From contig NZ_JACHCZ010000003.1 in the NCBI RefSeq assembly GCF_014207255.1, positions 556,813 through 620,812 on the forward strand: a stretch of 64,000 nucleotides of DNA. Direction: 5' to 3'. Both the position numbers and the translations under genes were made by a program. Shown piece after piece: positions 43,915 through 50,775 of the stretch; positions within the stretch are counted from its first letter, which is position 1, and each line of letters starts with the position of its first letter. This DNA comes from Pseudomonas sp. JAI120. GTDB lineage: Bacteria; Pseudomonadota; Gammaproteobacteria; Pseudomonadales; Pseudomonadaceae. The notes under the pieces were generated by a model that worked only from the letters and a program-made list of their open reading frames with translations, had not been told where the DNA came from and searched no databases.

Positions 43915-45252
43915 ATGAGCCGCCTGCTGATCCGCAATGCCCGCCTGGTGAATGAAGGCCAGGAGTTCGATGCCGACGTGCTGGTCGTCAATGGCCGTAT
44001 CGAGAAGATCGCCAGCAGTATCGAGGGAAACGCCGCGCCGGTGGCCATCGACGCCCAAGGCCAGTGGCTGCTGCCGGGCATGATTGACGATCAGGTGCAT
44101 TTTCGCGATCCGGGCGCGCCGGACAAGGGCAGCTTCTACAGCGAGTCCCGCGCGGCCGTGGCCGGCGGCATTACCAGCGTGATGGACATGCCCAACACCC
44201 AGCCCGCCACGCTGAACCTGGAAGCCCTGGCCGATAAAAAGCGCCGCGCGGCCCTGCACTCGGTGGCCAACTATGGCTTTCACTTCGGCGTCAGCAACGA
44301 CAACCTCGACACCGTCGCCGCCCTCGACCCACGCGAAGTGGCCGGGGTCAAAGTGTTCATGGGCGCCTCTACCGGCAATATGCTGGTGGACGATCCACGG
44401 ATCCTGGAACGGCTGTTTGCCGAGGTGCCGACCATCCTCCTCGCCCACTGCGAACACACGCCGAGCATCCAAGCCAACGAGCAGCGCATGCGTGAGCGCT
44501 TTGGTGACAAGATCCCCGCCGTCGCCCACCCGCTGATCCGCGATGCCGAAGCCTGCTATCGCTCATCCTCCTTCGCCGTGGAATTGGCCAAGCGTCACGG
44601 TACACGCCTGCACGTGCTGCACCTGACCAGTGCCCGCGAGCTGGAATTGTTCGAAGACAAACCGCTGGCGCAAAAACGCATTACCGCTGAAGTCTGCGTG
44701 CATCACCTGCTGTTCGATGACCACGACTATCACCGCCTCGGCCACCAGATCAAATGCAACCCGGCGATCAAGACCCGCGCCGACCGCGACGCCCTGCGCC
44801 TGGCCTTGCTGAGTGATCGTCTGGATGTGATTGGCACGGACCATGCGCCGCATACCTGGGCGCAAAAACAGTTGGGGTATCGTGAAGCGCCCTCGGGTTT
44901 GCCCCTGGTGCAACACGCGCTGCCTGCGCTGTTGGAGTTGGTGGCCGATGGGCTGCTGCCCCTGGCCACCCTGGTGGCCAAGACCAGCCACCGTGTCGCC
45001 GACCTGTTTGCCATCCCCGACCGGGGTTATCTACGCGAAGGGTATTGGGCCGACCTGGTGCTGATCAAACCGGAGCCCGAGGGAAAGCCGGTCAGGGATG
45101 AGCCGATTCTTGCCCGCTGTGGTTGGACGCCGTTCGCCGAACGTCGCTTTCGCCACAGTGTGAGCACCACCTTGGTCTGCGGCCACCTGGCCTGGCACAA
45201 CGGCCAGGTAGTCGACAGCTGCCAGGGTTTACCCCTGCATTTCCTAAGGTAG
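43915..45252 (+). CDS. pyrC2: Dihydroorotase paralogue PyrC2/PyrQ
   Basis: Catalyses closure of carbamoyl aspartate to dihydroorotate in pyrimidine synthesis. The protein has 445 residues and an amidohydrolase fold. The first metal-binding motif reads MIDDQVHFRDPG, so the usual first His of the His-x-His pair is Gln. This variant is also familiar from Bacteroidetes dihydroorotases. Other active-site parts are AHCEHTPSI, LHVLHLTSAREL and the catalytic Asp in VIGTDHAPHTW. It is the last gene of the folE2-znu operon, consistent with PAO1 PA5541, and the paralogue is expected to work when zinc is scarce. Its stop codon lies in a stem-loop. Confidence 0.9.
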   Translation: MSRLLIRNARLVNEGQEFDADVLVVNGRIEKIASSIEGNAAPVAIDAQGQWLLPGMIDDQVHFRDPGAPDKGSFYSESRAAVAGGITSVMDMPNTQPATLNLEALADKKRRAALHSVANYGFHFGVSNDNLDTVAALDPREVAGVKVFMGASTGNMLVDDPRILERLFAEVPTILLAHCEHTPSIQANEQRMRERFGDKIPAVAHPLIRDAEACYRSSSFAVELAKRHGTRLHVLHLTSARELELFEDKPLAQKRITAEVCVHHLLFDDHDYHRLGHQIKCNPAIKTRADRDALRLALLSDRLDVIGTDHAPHTWAQKQLGYREAPSGLPLVQHALPALLELVADGLLPLATLVAKTSHRVADLFAIPDRGYLREGYWADLVLIKPEPEGKPVRDEPILARCGWTPFAERRFRHSVSTTLVCGHLAWHNGQVVDSCQGLPLHFLR

Positions 45253-45273
45253 GAGCGCGCTTGCTCGCTCCTA
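45250..45273. terminator. Stem-loop between convergent pyrC2 and DUF3617 genes
   Basis: The perfect 8-bp stem TAGGAGCG (45250-45257) / CGCTCCTA (45266-45273) has an 8-base loop and overlaps the pyrC2 stop. Its sequence is REP-like (GGAGCGCGCTTGCTCGC). It likely terminates transcripts from both sides. Confidence 0.65.
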
Positions 45274-45795
45274 TTAAGCGCGAGGCTTGACCGTACCGCA
45301 ATCGGTGCCCAGCCATTGGGCGTGGGTATCCAGGCTGCCCTTCTGCTGAACGCCGGTGGCATTGAAGGTGCCGTTGACGGTGGTGGTGAATTCTTTCTGG
45401 CTCTGGAAGGTAGCGACGCCGGTGCCCTGGGCTTTCGGGCAACTGAAACGGAATTTCCACTGGTTACCGGTCTTGTCGGTCACTTCCTGTTTGCAGCCCG
45501 ATTGCGGGTCGGTCAGGGGGATTGAATCAGAGGCGACCTGTGCCGGGGTGAGGCACACCTGCACGCCTTTGCCGGCCATGGTGATGCCTTGCTTTTCCAG
45601 CATGGCGCGCTGTTCGGGGGTCATCTGTTGCTTGAGCTGACCGAGGATCAGCGACAGGTCCGGCAGGTCCTGGTTATCGACTTTCATGTTGCTGGTGGTC
45701 AATTCCCACAAGCCCGGCGCCAGCATCTGCGCCTGCGCTGCCACCGGCAACGACAAACCAACAACCATGGCCAAACCAAGCAGACGAGCATTCAT
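45274..45795 (-). CDS. DUF3617 family exported protein
   Basis: A 173-residue periplasmic protein with signal peptide MNARLLGLAMVVGLSLP and cleavage after AQAQ. The mature start MLAPGLWELTTSNMKVDNQD is the hallmark of DUF3617. Two pairs of Cys (VCLTP, SGCKQ, FSCPK, TDCGT) are positioned for disulfides. ATG 45795 follows AGGAG. It is divergent from cardiolipin synthase. Its function is not known; small beta-barrel-like envelope proteins of this family are widespread in proteobacteria. Confidence 0.87.
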   Translation of the reverse strand: MNARLLGLAMVVGLSLPVAAQAQMLAPGLWELTTSNMKVDNQDLPDLSLILGQLKQQMTPEQRAMLEKQGITMAGKGVQVCLTPAQVASDSIPLTDPQSGCKQEVTDKTGNQWKFRFSCPKAQGTGVATFQSQKEFTTTVNGTFNATGVQQKGSLDTHAQWLGTDCGTVKPRA

Positions 45796-45925
45796 CGGGT
45801 AACTCCTGGGCAATTGTGGGCGTTAGACGCCACAAAAGTGCCAGTGTTGCACGGCAAATAAAATAGCGACATTCGCAGCCGTTCATGGTCTGTTAGGCAT
45901 TGGATTGCCTGGAGTACCGTCGTCC

Positions 45926-47365
45926 ATGGATTTCTTTGGCCCGCACCTGCTCGCCTACTTCATCGCCACGCTGCATTTTCTCGGGACTCTCGCCGCGATC
46001 CACGCGGTGCTGACCGTCAGGACCGCCCAAGGCTCGATCGCCTGGGCCCTGTCGCTGATGTTCATGCCCTACCTCACGCTGATCCCCTACCTGATTTTTG
46101 GCCGCAGCACCTTCGACGCGTACATCCAGGCCCGCCGCCAGGCCAATCAGGAAATGCACACCGCCATCGCCGAGCTGAACTGGCGCCCATGGGTCGAAGA
46201 AGCCCTCGCCGCGCGTAATTCCAGCGCCTACGCCTCACTGCGTGCCATGCCCAAACTGGGCCGCATGCCGTGCCTGGCGAACAACGAAGTGCGCTTGCTG
46301 ATCAATGGCGACGCCACCTTCGGTGCGATCTTCGAGGCCATCCGCAACGCACAAACCGCCGTACTGTTTCAGTTCTTCATCATCCATGACGATGAACTCG
46401 GCCGTCAGTTACAGGCTTTGTTGAAGGAAAAGGCCGCCCAAGGCGTGGGCATCTACGTACTGTACGACCGTATCGGCAGCCATGCCCTGCCCCAGCGCTA
46501 CGTGCAATCGCTGCGCGACGCCGGGGTGCAGGTCAAGGCATTCGCCACCCGCAGCGGTTGGCTCAATCGTTTCCAGGTCAACTTCCGCAACCATCGCAAG
46601 ATCGTGGTGGTGGACGGTGTCACCGGGTTTGTCGGTGGGCACAATGTGGGCGATGAATACCTGGGCAAAAAACCGCCGCTGGCGCCGTGGCGCGATACCC
46701 ATGTGCAAGTTACCGGCCCGGTAGTGGCGTGCCTGCAGGAGTCGTTTGCCGAGGACTGGTTCTGGGCCGCGCGCGAGCTGCCGCCGCTGATCCTGCCGGA
46801 CGCCTACCCCGAAGACGGCGTGCTATGCCAATTGCTCGCCAGCGGCCCGGCCGACCCGTATGAAACCTGTTCGCTGTTTTTCGTCGAGGCTATCCACGCG
46901 GCAACCGAGCGCGTGTGGATCACCAGCCCGTATTTCATCCCCGACGAAGCGGTCTTCGCCGCCCTGCGCCTGGCGGTCCTGCGCGGGGTGGATGTACGCC
47001 TGCTGCTGCCATCGCGGCCCGACCACCGCATCGTGTACGCCGCGTCCAGCCTGTATGCGATCGAAGCGGTGCGCGCCGGTGTCCGGGTGTTCCGCTACAC
47101 GCCGGGTTTTCTGCATCAGAAGGTGGTGTTGGTGGACAGCGAGATCAGCGCCATCGGCAGTGCAAACATGGATAACCGTTCGTTCCGGCTGAATTTCGAA
47201 GTGATGTTGCTGACGGTCGACGAAGCCTTCGCCAAGCAGGTGGAACTGATGCTGCTGGACGACTTCGCGCAGGCCCATGAAGTGAGCCAGGAAGAAAGCC
47301 GCGAGACCCGCCGCCTGCAACAACTGGGCATGCGGGTGGCGCGCTTGATCTCACCGATTCTCTAA
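45926..47365 (+). CDS. cls: Cardiolipin synthase (phospholipase D family)
   Basis: Makes cardiolipin from two phosphatidylglycerols, or related anionic lipids, at the inner membrane. The 479-residue protein has two N-terminal membrane helices (about 3-25 and 35-60) and two PLD HKD motifs, the first in FRNHRKIVVVDG (about 228) and the second in GFLHQKVVLVDSE followed by IGSANMDNRS (about 400). ATG 45926 with TGGAGT upstream. The gene is followed by a REP element that can act as terminator. Confidence 0.93.
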   Translation: MDFFGPHLLAYFIATLHFLGTLAAIHAVLTVRTAQGSIAWALSLMFMPYLTLIPYLIFGRSTFDAYIQARRQANQEMHTAIAELNWRPWVEEALAARNSSAYASLRAMPKLGRMPCLANNEVRLLINGDATFGAIFEAIRNAQTAVLFQFFIIHDDELGRQLQALLKEKAAQGVGIYVLYDRIGSHALPQRYVQSLRDAGVQVKAFATRSGWLNRFQVNFRNHRKIVVVDGVTGFVGGHNVGDEYLGKKPPLAPWRDTHVQVTGPVVACLQESFAEDWFWAARELPPLILPDAYPEDGVLCQLLASGPADPYETCSLFFVEAIHAATERVWITSPYFIPDEAVFAALRLAVLRGVDVRLLLPSRPDHRIVYAASSLYAIEAVRAGVRVFRYTPGFLHQKVVLVDSEISAIGSANMDNRSFRLNFEVMLLTVDEAFAKQVELMLLDDFAQAHEVSQEESRETRRLQQLGMRVARLISPIL

Positions 47366-47384
47366 CAGCCAATGCGGTAAAAAA

Positions 47385-47412
47385 TGTGGGAGGGAGCAAG
47401 CCCCCTCCCACA
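47385..47412. repeat. REP hairpin between cls and cfa
   Basis: The arms TGTGGGAGGG and CCTCCCACA with a short AGCAAGCCC centre form a strong hairpin. It is a single-hairpin version of the REP family seen at 22412, 56690 and 62633, and sits between convergent genes. Confidence 0.88.
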
Positions 47413-47442
47413 TTTGGATCTCCACCTTTCTGGAACATCAGC

Positions 47443-48627
47443 TCAGCGATAGATGTCTTCCCGCGTCCACGGCAGTTCATGGCTGCCATCCGCGTGAGGC
47501 TTCACCGCGAGGATCTGGTGCAGGTTGATCCAGCCCCGCGCAAACGCATAAGCACACCCGGCCAGGTACAGCCGCCAGATGCGCAACGCTTGCTCCGGCA
47601 CCAGCTTCGCCGCCGCTTCCAGGTTGTCTTCCAGGCGCTCGCTCCAATGGTCCAGGGTGCGCGCGTAATGCAGGCGCAGGCTTTCGACGTCGACCACTTC
47701 CAGCCCGACTTCACTGATCTCAGCGGTCATCATCGCCAAATGGGGCAGTTCGCCGTTGGGGAACACATAACGCTCGATAAACTCCCCAGCGCCACGGCCC
47801 ACGGGCCGGCCGTCGGTGTGCTTGGCGGTAATGCCATGGTTCATCACCAGGCCGCCTTCGCGCACGGCACCAAACAGGGTCTTGCAGTATTGCGCCAGGT
47901 TGGCGTGGCCGACGTGTTCGAACATGCCCACGCTCACCACTTTGTCGAAACGACCATCCTGGGGCAGATCGCGGTAGTCGAGCAGTTGCAGGTCGATCCG
48001 GTCTTCCAGGCCCTCGGCTTTCACCCGCTCCTTGGCCAACGCCAACTGCTCTTTACTCAGGGTGATGCCAAACACCTTGACCCCGAACTCCCGCGCCGCA
48101 AACCGCGCCAGCCCGCCCCAGCCACAGCCTACGTCGAGCAGGTATTCGCCTGGCTGCAAACGCAGTTTGCGGCACAGGTGGCGGAATTTGTCTTGCTGGG
48201 CCTGGTCGATGGATTCGCTGCCGGTTTCGAAATAACCGCAGGAGTACGCCATGTCCTGGTCCAGCCATAGCTGGTAGAACCCGTTGGACAGGTCGTAATG
48301 GTAGGAAATGGCCGCGGCGTCGGTGGCCTTGTCGTGGATCGAGCGCACCGGACGACTCCCCTCGTCGTCGTCAATCAGGGCATGACTCAGTTCGTCACAC
48401 ACCCGGATCACTTCAGTGATGGAGCCTTCCAGCTCCAGTTTGCCCTCGACGAAGGCTTCGCCCAACGAGTCGAGCGTGGGGTGGGACAGTTTGGGCACGA
48501 CCGTGGGGTCCTTCACCACGATGGTCACACTGGGCTCGGGGCCCAAGTTGAATTCATGGCCATCCCAGAGTCGAAGACGCAGCGGCAGCTGTAGATTCTG
48601 TAAGGCCGGTGGAAGTTGCGCGAGCAT
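47443..48627 (-). CDS. cfa: Cyclopropane-fatty-acyl-phospholipid synthase
   Basis: Methylenates double bonds of membrane phospholipid acyl chains using S-adenosylmethionine, mostly in stationary phase or stress. The 394-residue protein has the SAM motif LLDVGCGWGGLARFAAREFG at about 176-195 and FDKVVSVGMFEHVGHANLAQY; the C-terminal GCAYAFARGWINLHQ carries the usual late Cys. A stretch reading TCTACCCTCA about 40 bases upstream of ATG 48627 resembles a sigma-S -10 element (CTAYACT), which fits RpoS control known for Pseudomonas cfa genes, but this is weak evidence. Confidence 0.93.
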   Translation of the reverse strand: MLAQLPPALQNLQLPLRLRLWDGHEFNLGPEPSVTIVVKDPTVVPKLSHPTLDSLGEAFVEGKLELEGSITEVIRVCDELSHALIDDDEGSRPVRSIHDKATDAAAISYHYDLSNGFYQLWLDQDMAYSCGYFETGSESIDQAQQDKFRHLCRKLRLQPGEYLLDVGCGWGGLARFAAREFGVKVFGITLSKEQLALAKERVKAEGLEDRIDLQLLDYRDLPQDGRFDKVVSVGMFEHVGHANLAQYCKTLFGAVREGGLVMNHGITAKHTDGRPVGRGAGEFIERYVFPNGELPHLAMMTAEISEVGLEVVDVESLRLHYARTLDHWSERLEDNLEAAAKLVPEQALRIWRLYLAGCAYAFARGWINLHQILAVKPHADGSHELPWTREDIYR

Positions 48628-48715
48628 GAGTAGTCCCCCCCTTGTTTCAGACGTCTGGAATGAGGGTAGACCATCCCGAGAAAAAGTAGGAGGCTATCGA
48701 TTTGATAGCGTTCTT

Positions 48716-49504
48716 CTATGGGGCTCGGCGCTGGAGCAAACCGTCCTGGATCCACTGTTTCAGCCATGTCACCGCTTGCAGTGGTGCACCCTCTCCATAA
48801 GTGACTGCCAACTCTGCACACAGTTCTGAAAAATCCCAGCCGGTGGTCACCATCCCCGCCAAGGCGCAGGCCTCGAAGGGTTCCAGGCTGCGGTAACGGC
48901 ATACATTCTGGTGGCGCCACACCACGCAGATGTGTGCCGGATCAAGCACCTCGCTGCCTGGGAAACTGGATTTATCCTTGCTGGATCGCCAGATCGCCAG
49001 CGTGTTGAAGCGGCAGAGTAACTGCTGCACTGAAGGCGCCAGGTTGACCTGTAGACCCGGCCACTCTTCGGCAGGCAACAACGCCATGTCGTCCAGCATC
49101 AGCAACCGCCCTTCGGGCGCGTCAAACGCCAGGGTGAACGCCCACTCCAACCGCGCCAGCTCGGCCAGCGGCGCGCTTTGTTCGGCCACCAGATGCTCAA
49201 GGATAAACGCCGCAAACCGCTCCCCCAGCCAGCGCAAACTGTAATGCGCAGAGGGATGGCGGCGAACATAGGCTTCGCTCAGCAACGCAAACTCATCATC
49301 CCCCAGCCAATACCGGATGGCACCGAAGTCATGTCGCAGCACGTCCTGCAACCGCGAGAGGTAGGCATTGTGATAAATCGCCAGGCCCGTTTCCACATCC
49401 AGTGTCGGCCCACCAAGCAACGTGGCGGCGAAATCACTGCTGGCAACCGGCGTCTCGGATAACAGGTGCCGTTCAAAAGCCAACTGCCAATCGGTCAGGC
49501 GCAT
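48716..49504 (-). CDS. bufC: Bufferin modification partner (DUF2063, HvfC/BufC type)
   Basis: A 262-residue protein of the DUF2063 family, which partners the DUF692 maturase and is thought to bind the precursor peptide. The N-terminus MRLTDWQLAFERHLL and YHNAYLSRLQDVLRHDFGAI are typical, followed by ALLSEAYVRRHPSAHYSLRW. Its start overlaps the maturase stop by ten bases. It is the third gene of the bufA-bufB-bufC operon. The role is taken from related Haemophilus/Legionella HvfABC and Caulobacter bufferin operons. Confidence 0.85.
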   Translation of the reverse strand: MRLTDWQLAFERHLLSETPVASSDFAATLLGGPTLDVETGLAIYHNAYLSRLQDVLRHDFGAIRYWLGDDEFALLSEAYVRRHPSAHYSLRWLGERFAAFILEHLVAEQSAPLAELARLEWAFTLAFDAPEGRLLMLDDMALLPAEEWPGLQVNLAPSVQQLLCRFNTLAIWRSSKDKSSFPGSEVLDPAHICVVWRHQNVCRYRSLEPFEACALAGMVTTGWDFSELCAELAVTYGEGAPLQAVTWLKQWIQDGLLQRRAP

Positions 49505-50340
49505 AACGCTCTCCTGGCCAGGGCGGTGGCCCCCAGTTCGCGGGCCTTGCTCAACTCGGTGAGCAGTTCTTCGAGCGGCGCGAAATGGTCATCGCGCTCC
49601 AACAATGTCGAGACCGGCCCCACGTGCTCCAGGGTCTGTTGATACAGCGCCCACACCGGATCGCACACCGGATGGTCGTGGGTATCGACCACGTAGTCGC
49701 CGTAATCCATATGCCCCGCCAAATGCAACTGGCGGATGCTGTCGGGCGGCAGGTTGCGGATGAAGGTCCAGGCATCGAAGCCATGGTTGCGCGCACTGAC
49801 ATACACGTTGTTTACGTCGAGCAGCAACTGGCAGCCCGACAAGTGGGCCAGGGCATTGAGGAATTCCCATTCGGTGAATTCATCCGCCTTGGCACGCACA
49901 TAGCTGGAGACGTTTTCCAGCACCAGCGGGCGCTGCAACACATCCTGCACTTGGCGAACGCGAGCGGCCACGTGGTAGAGGCTTTCTTCGGTGTAAGGCA
50001 GGGGCAGCAGGTCGTGCAACTGGTGCGCGCTGCCACGGCTCCAGCATAGGTGATCGGAAATCCACGCCGGCTGGATGCGCTCGGCCAGGGATTTGATTTG
50101 CTTCAGGTAATCGATATCGAGGGCATGAGGCCCACCAATGGACAGGGACACACCGTGCATCACCAGAGGATAGCGCTCGGCTATTGCGTCCAGGTAGTAC
50201 AAGGCCTTGCCGCCCTGAACCAGATAATTCTCGGAGATCACTTCGAACCAATCCACCGGCGGCGATTGTTCAAGGATCTGTTGATAGTACTCACTGCGTA
50301 AACCCAGGCCGTAACCAAGGCTCGGAAGGGAAACAGGCAT
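49495..50340 (-). CDS. bufB: DUF692 (MNIO) bufferin maturase
   Basis: A multinuclear non-heme iron enzyme of family DUF692 (281 residues) that modifies Cys residues of a partner peptide, as MbnB does in methanobactin and BufB in bufferins. Iron-ligand regions can be seen: VDWFEVISENYL (Glu), YPLVMHGVSLSIG (His), WISDHLCW (Asp, His), LVLENVSSY (Glu), LLLDVNNVYVS (Asp, Asn), and LHLAGHMDYGDYVVDTHDHPV (His, Asp). The TIM-barrel length is normal. It follows the precursor gene after a 66-base gap that contains two overlapping hairpins, and overlaps bufC. Confidence 0.9.
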   Translation of the reverse strand: MPVSLPSLGYGLGLRSEYYQQILEQSPPVDWFEVISENYLVQGGKALYYLDAIAERYPLVMHGVSLSIGGPHALDIDYLKQIKSLAERIQPAWISDHLCWSRGSAHQLHDLLPLPYTEESLYHVAARVRQVQDVLQRPLVLENVSSYVRAKADEFTEWEFLNALAHLSGCQLLLDVNNVYVSARNHGFDAWTFIRNLPPDSIRQLHLAGHMDYGDYVVDTHDHPVCDPVWALYQQTLEHVGPVSTLLERDDHFAPLEELLTELSKARELGATALARRALCA

Positions 50341-50341
50341 A

Positions 50342-50389
50342 GGACACTCCAGGGAAAAGTGTCCGCAGCGGTGGGTGCAGCCGCTGCGG
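50342..50389 (-). promoter_or_regulatory. Competing hairpins between the bufferin precursor and maturase genes
   Basis: Two perfect stems overlap. CCGCAGCGG (50363-50371) pairs with CCGCTGCGG (50381-50389), and GGACACT (50342-50348) pairs with AGTGTCC (50358-50364). The second includes part of the GGAG ribosome binding site of bufB. They share bases 50363-50364, so only one can form fully. Attenuation between precursor and enzyme is common in RiPP operons. Confidence 0.6.
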
Positions 50390-50406
50390 TTGCACTCGGT
50401 GGCCGG

Positions 50407-50658
50407 TTATTCGCCGACGGTGCCGCCTTTCTGGTCGCACATGGCCTTGCTCATGGACAGGAAGCCCTGGCCCTTACAAGCTCCCTGGCCTTTGCAGGCG
50501 TGGTCTTTGGTCTTGCAATCGTTCTGGCCTTTGCAGGCGTTGACGCCATAGCAGTGAACGGTGGCGTCTGCGGCTTGTACCTGGGTAGCAACACCAGCAA
50601 ACATGGTGGCGGCAGCCATCGCCAGCGCAGCACCAGCAGCAGCGGATTTAATCTTCAT
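50407..50658 (-). CDS. bufA: Cys-rich bufferin-type precursor peptide (BufA2-like)
   Basis: An 83-residue precursor. Residues 1-34 form a signal peptide (MKIKSAAAGAALAMAAATMF, cleavage after VQAA), so it is exported to the periplasm. The mature part of about 50 residues has six Cys in CYGVNACKG, DCKTKDHACKG, ACKGQ and MCDQ contexts; the ACKGQ repeat is typical of the BufA2 family of metallophores. ATG 50658 follows GAGGAA at 8 bases. The product, with thiooxazole-like modified Cys, is expected to bind copper or other metals and lower their toxicity. The modification itself is inferred from the adjacent maturase. Confidence 0.85.
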   Translation of the reverse strand: MKIKSAAAGAALAMAAATMFAGVATQVQAADATVHCYGVNACKGQNDCKTKDHACKGQGACKGQGFLSMSKAMCDQKGGTVGE

Positions 50659-50775
50659 TCTTGTATTCCTCATGATCGGTAGTGGCGTCGGCCTGAACGG
50701 ATTGCCCAGTCTCGACACTGCACTAGAGTGAGGCCCCACATCGGCGTTACAGCCGTGTGCAAATATTCCCGAAAA

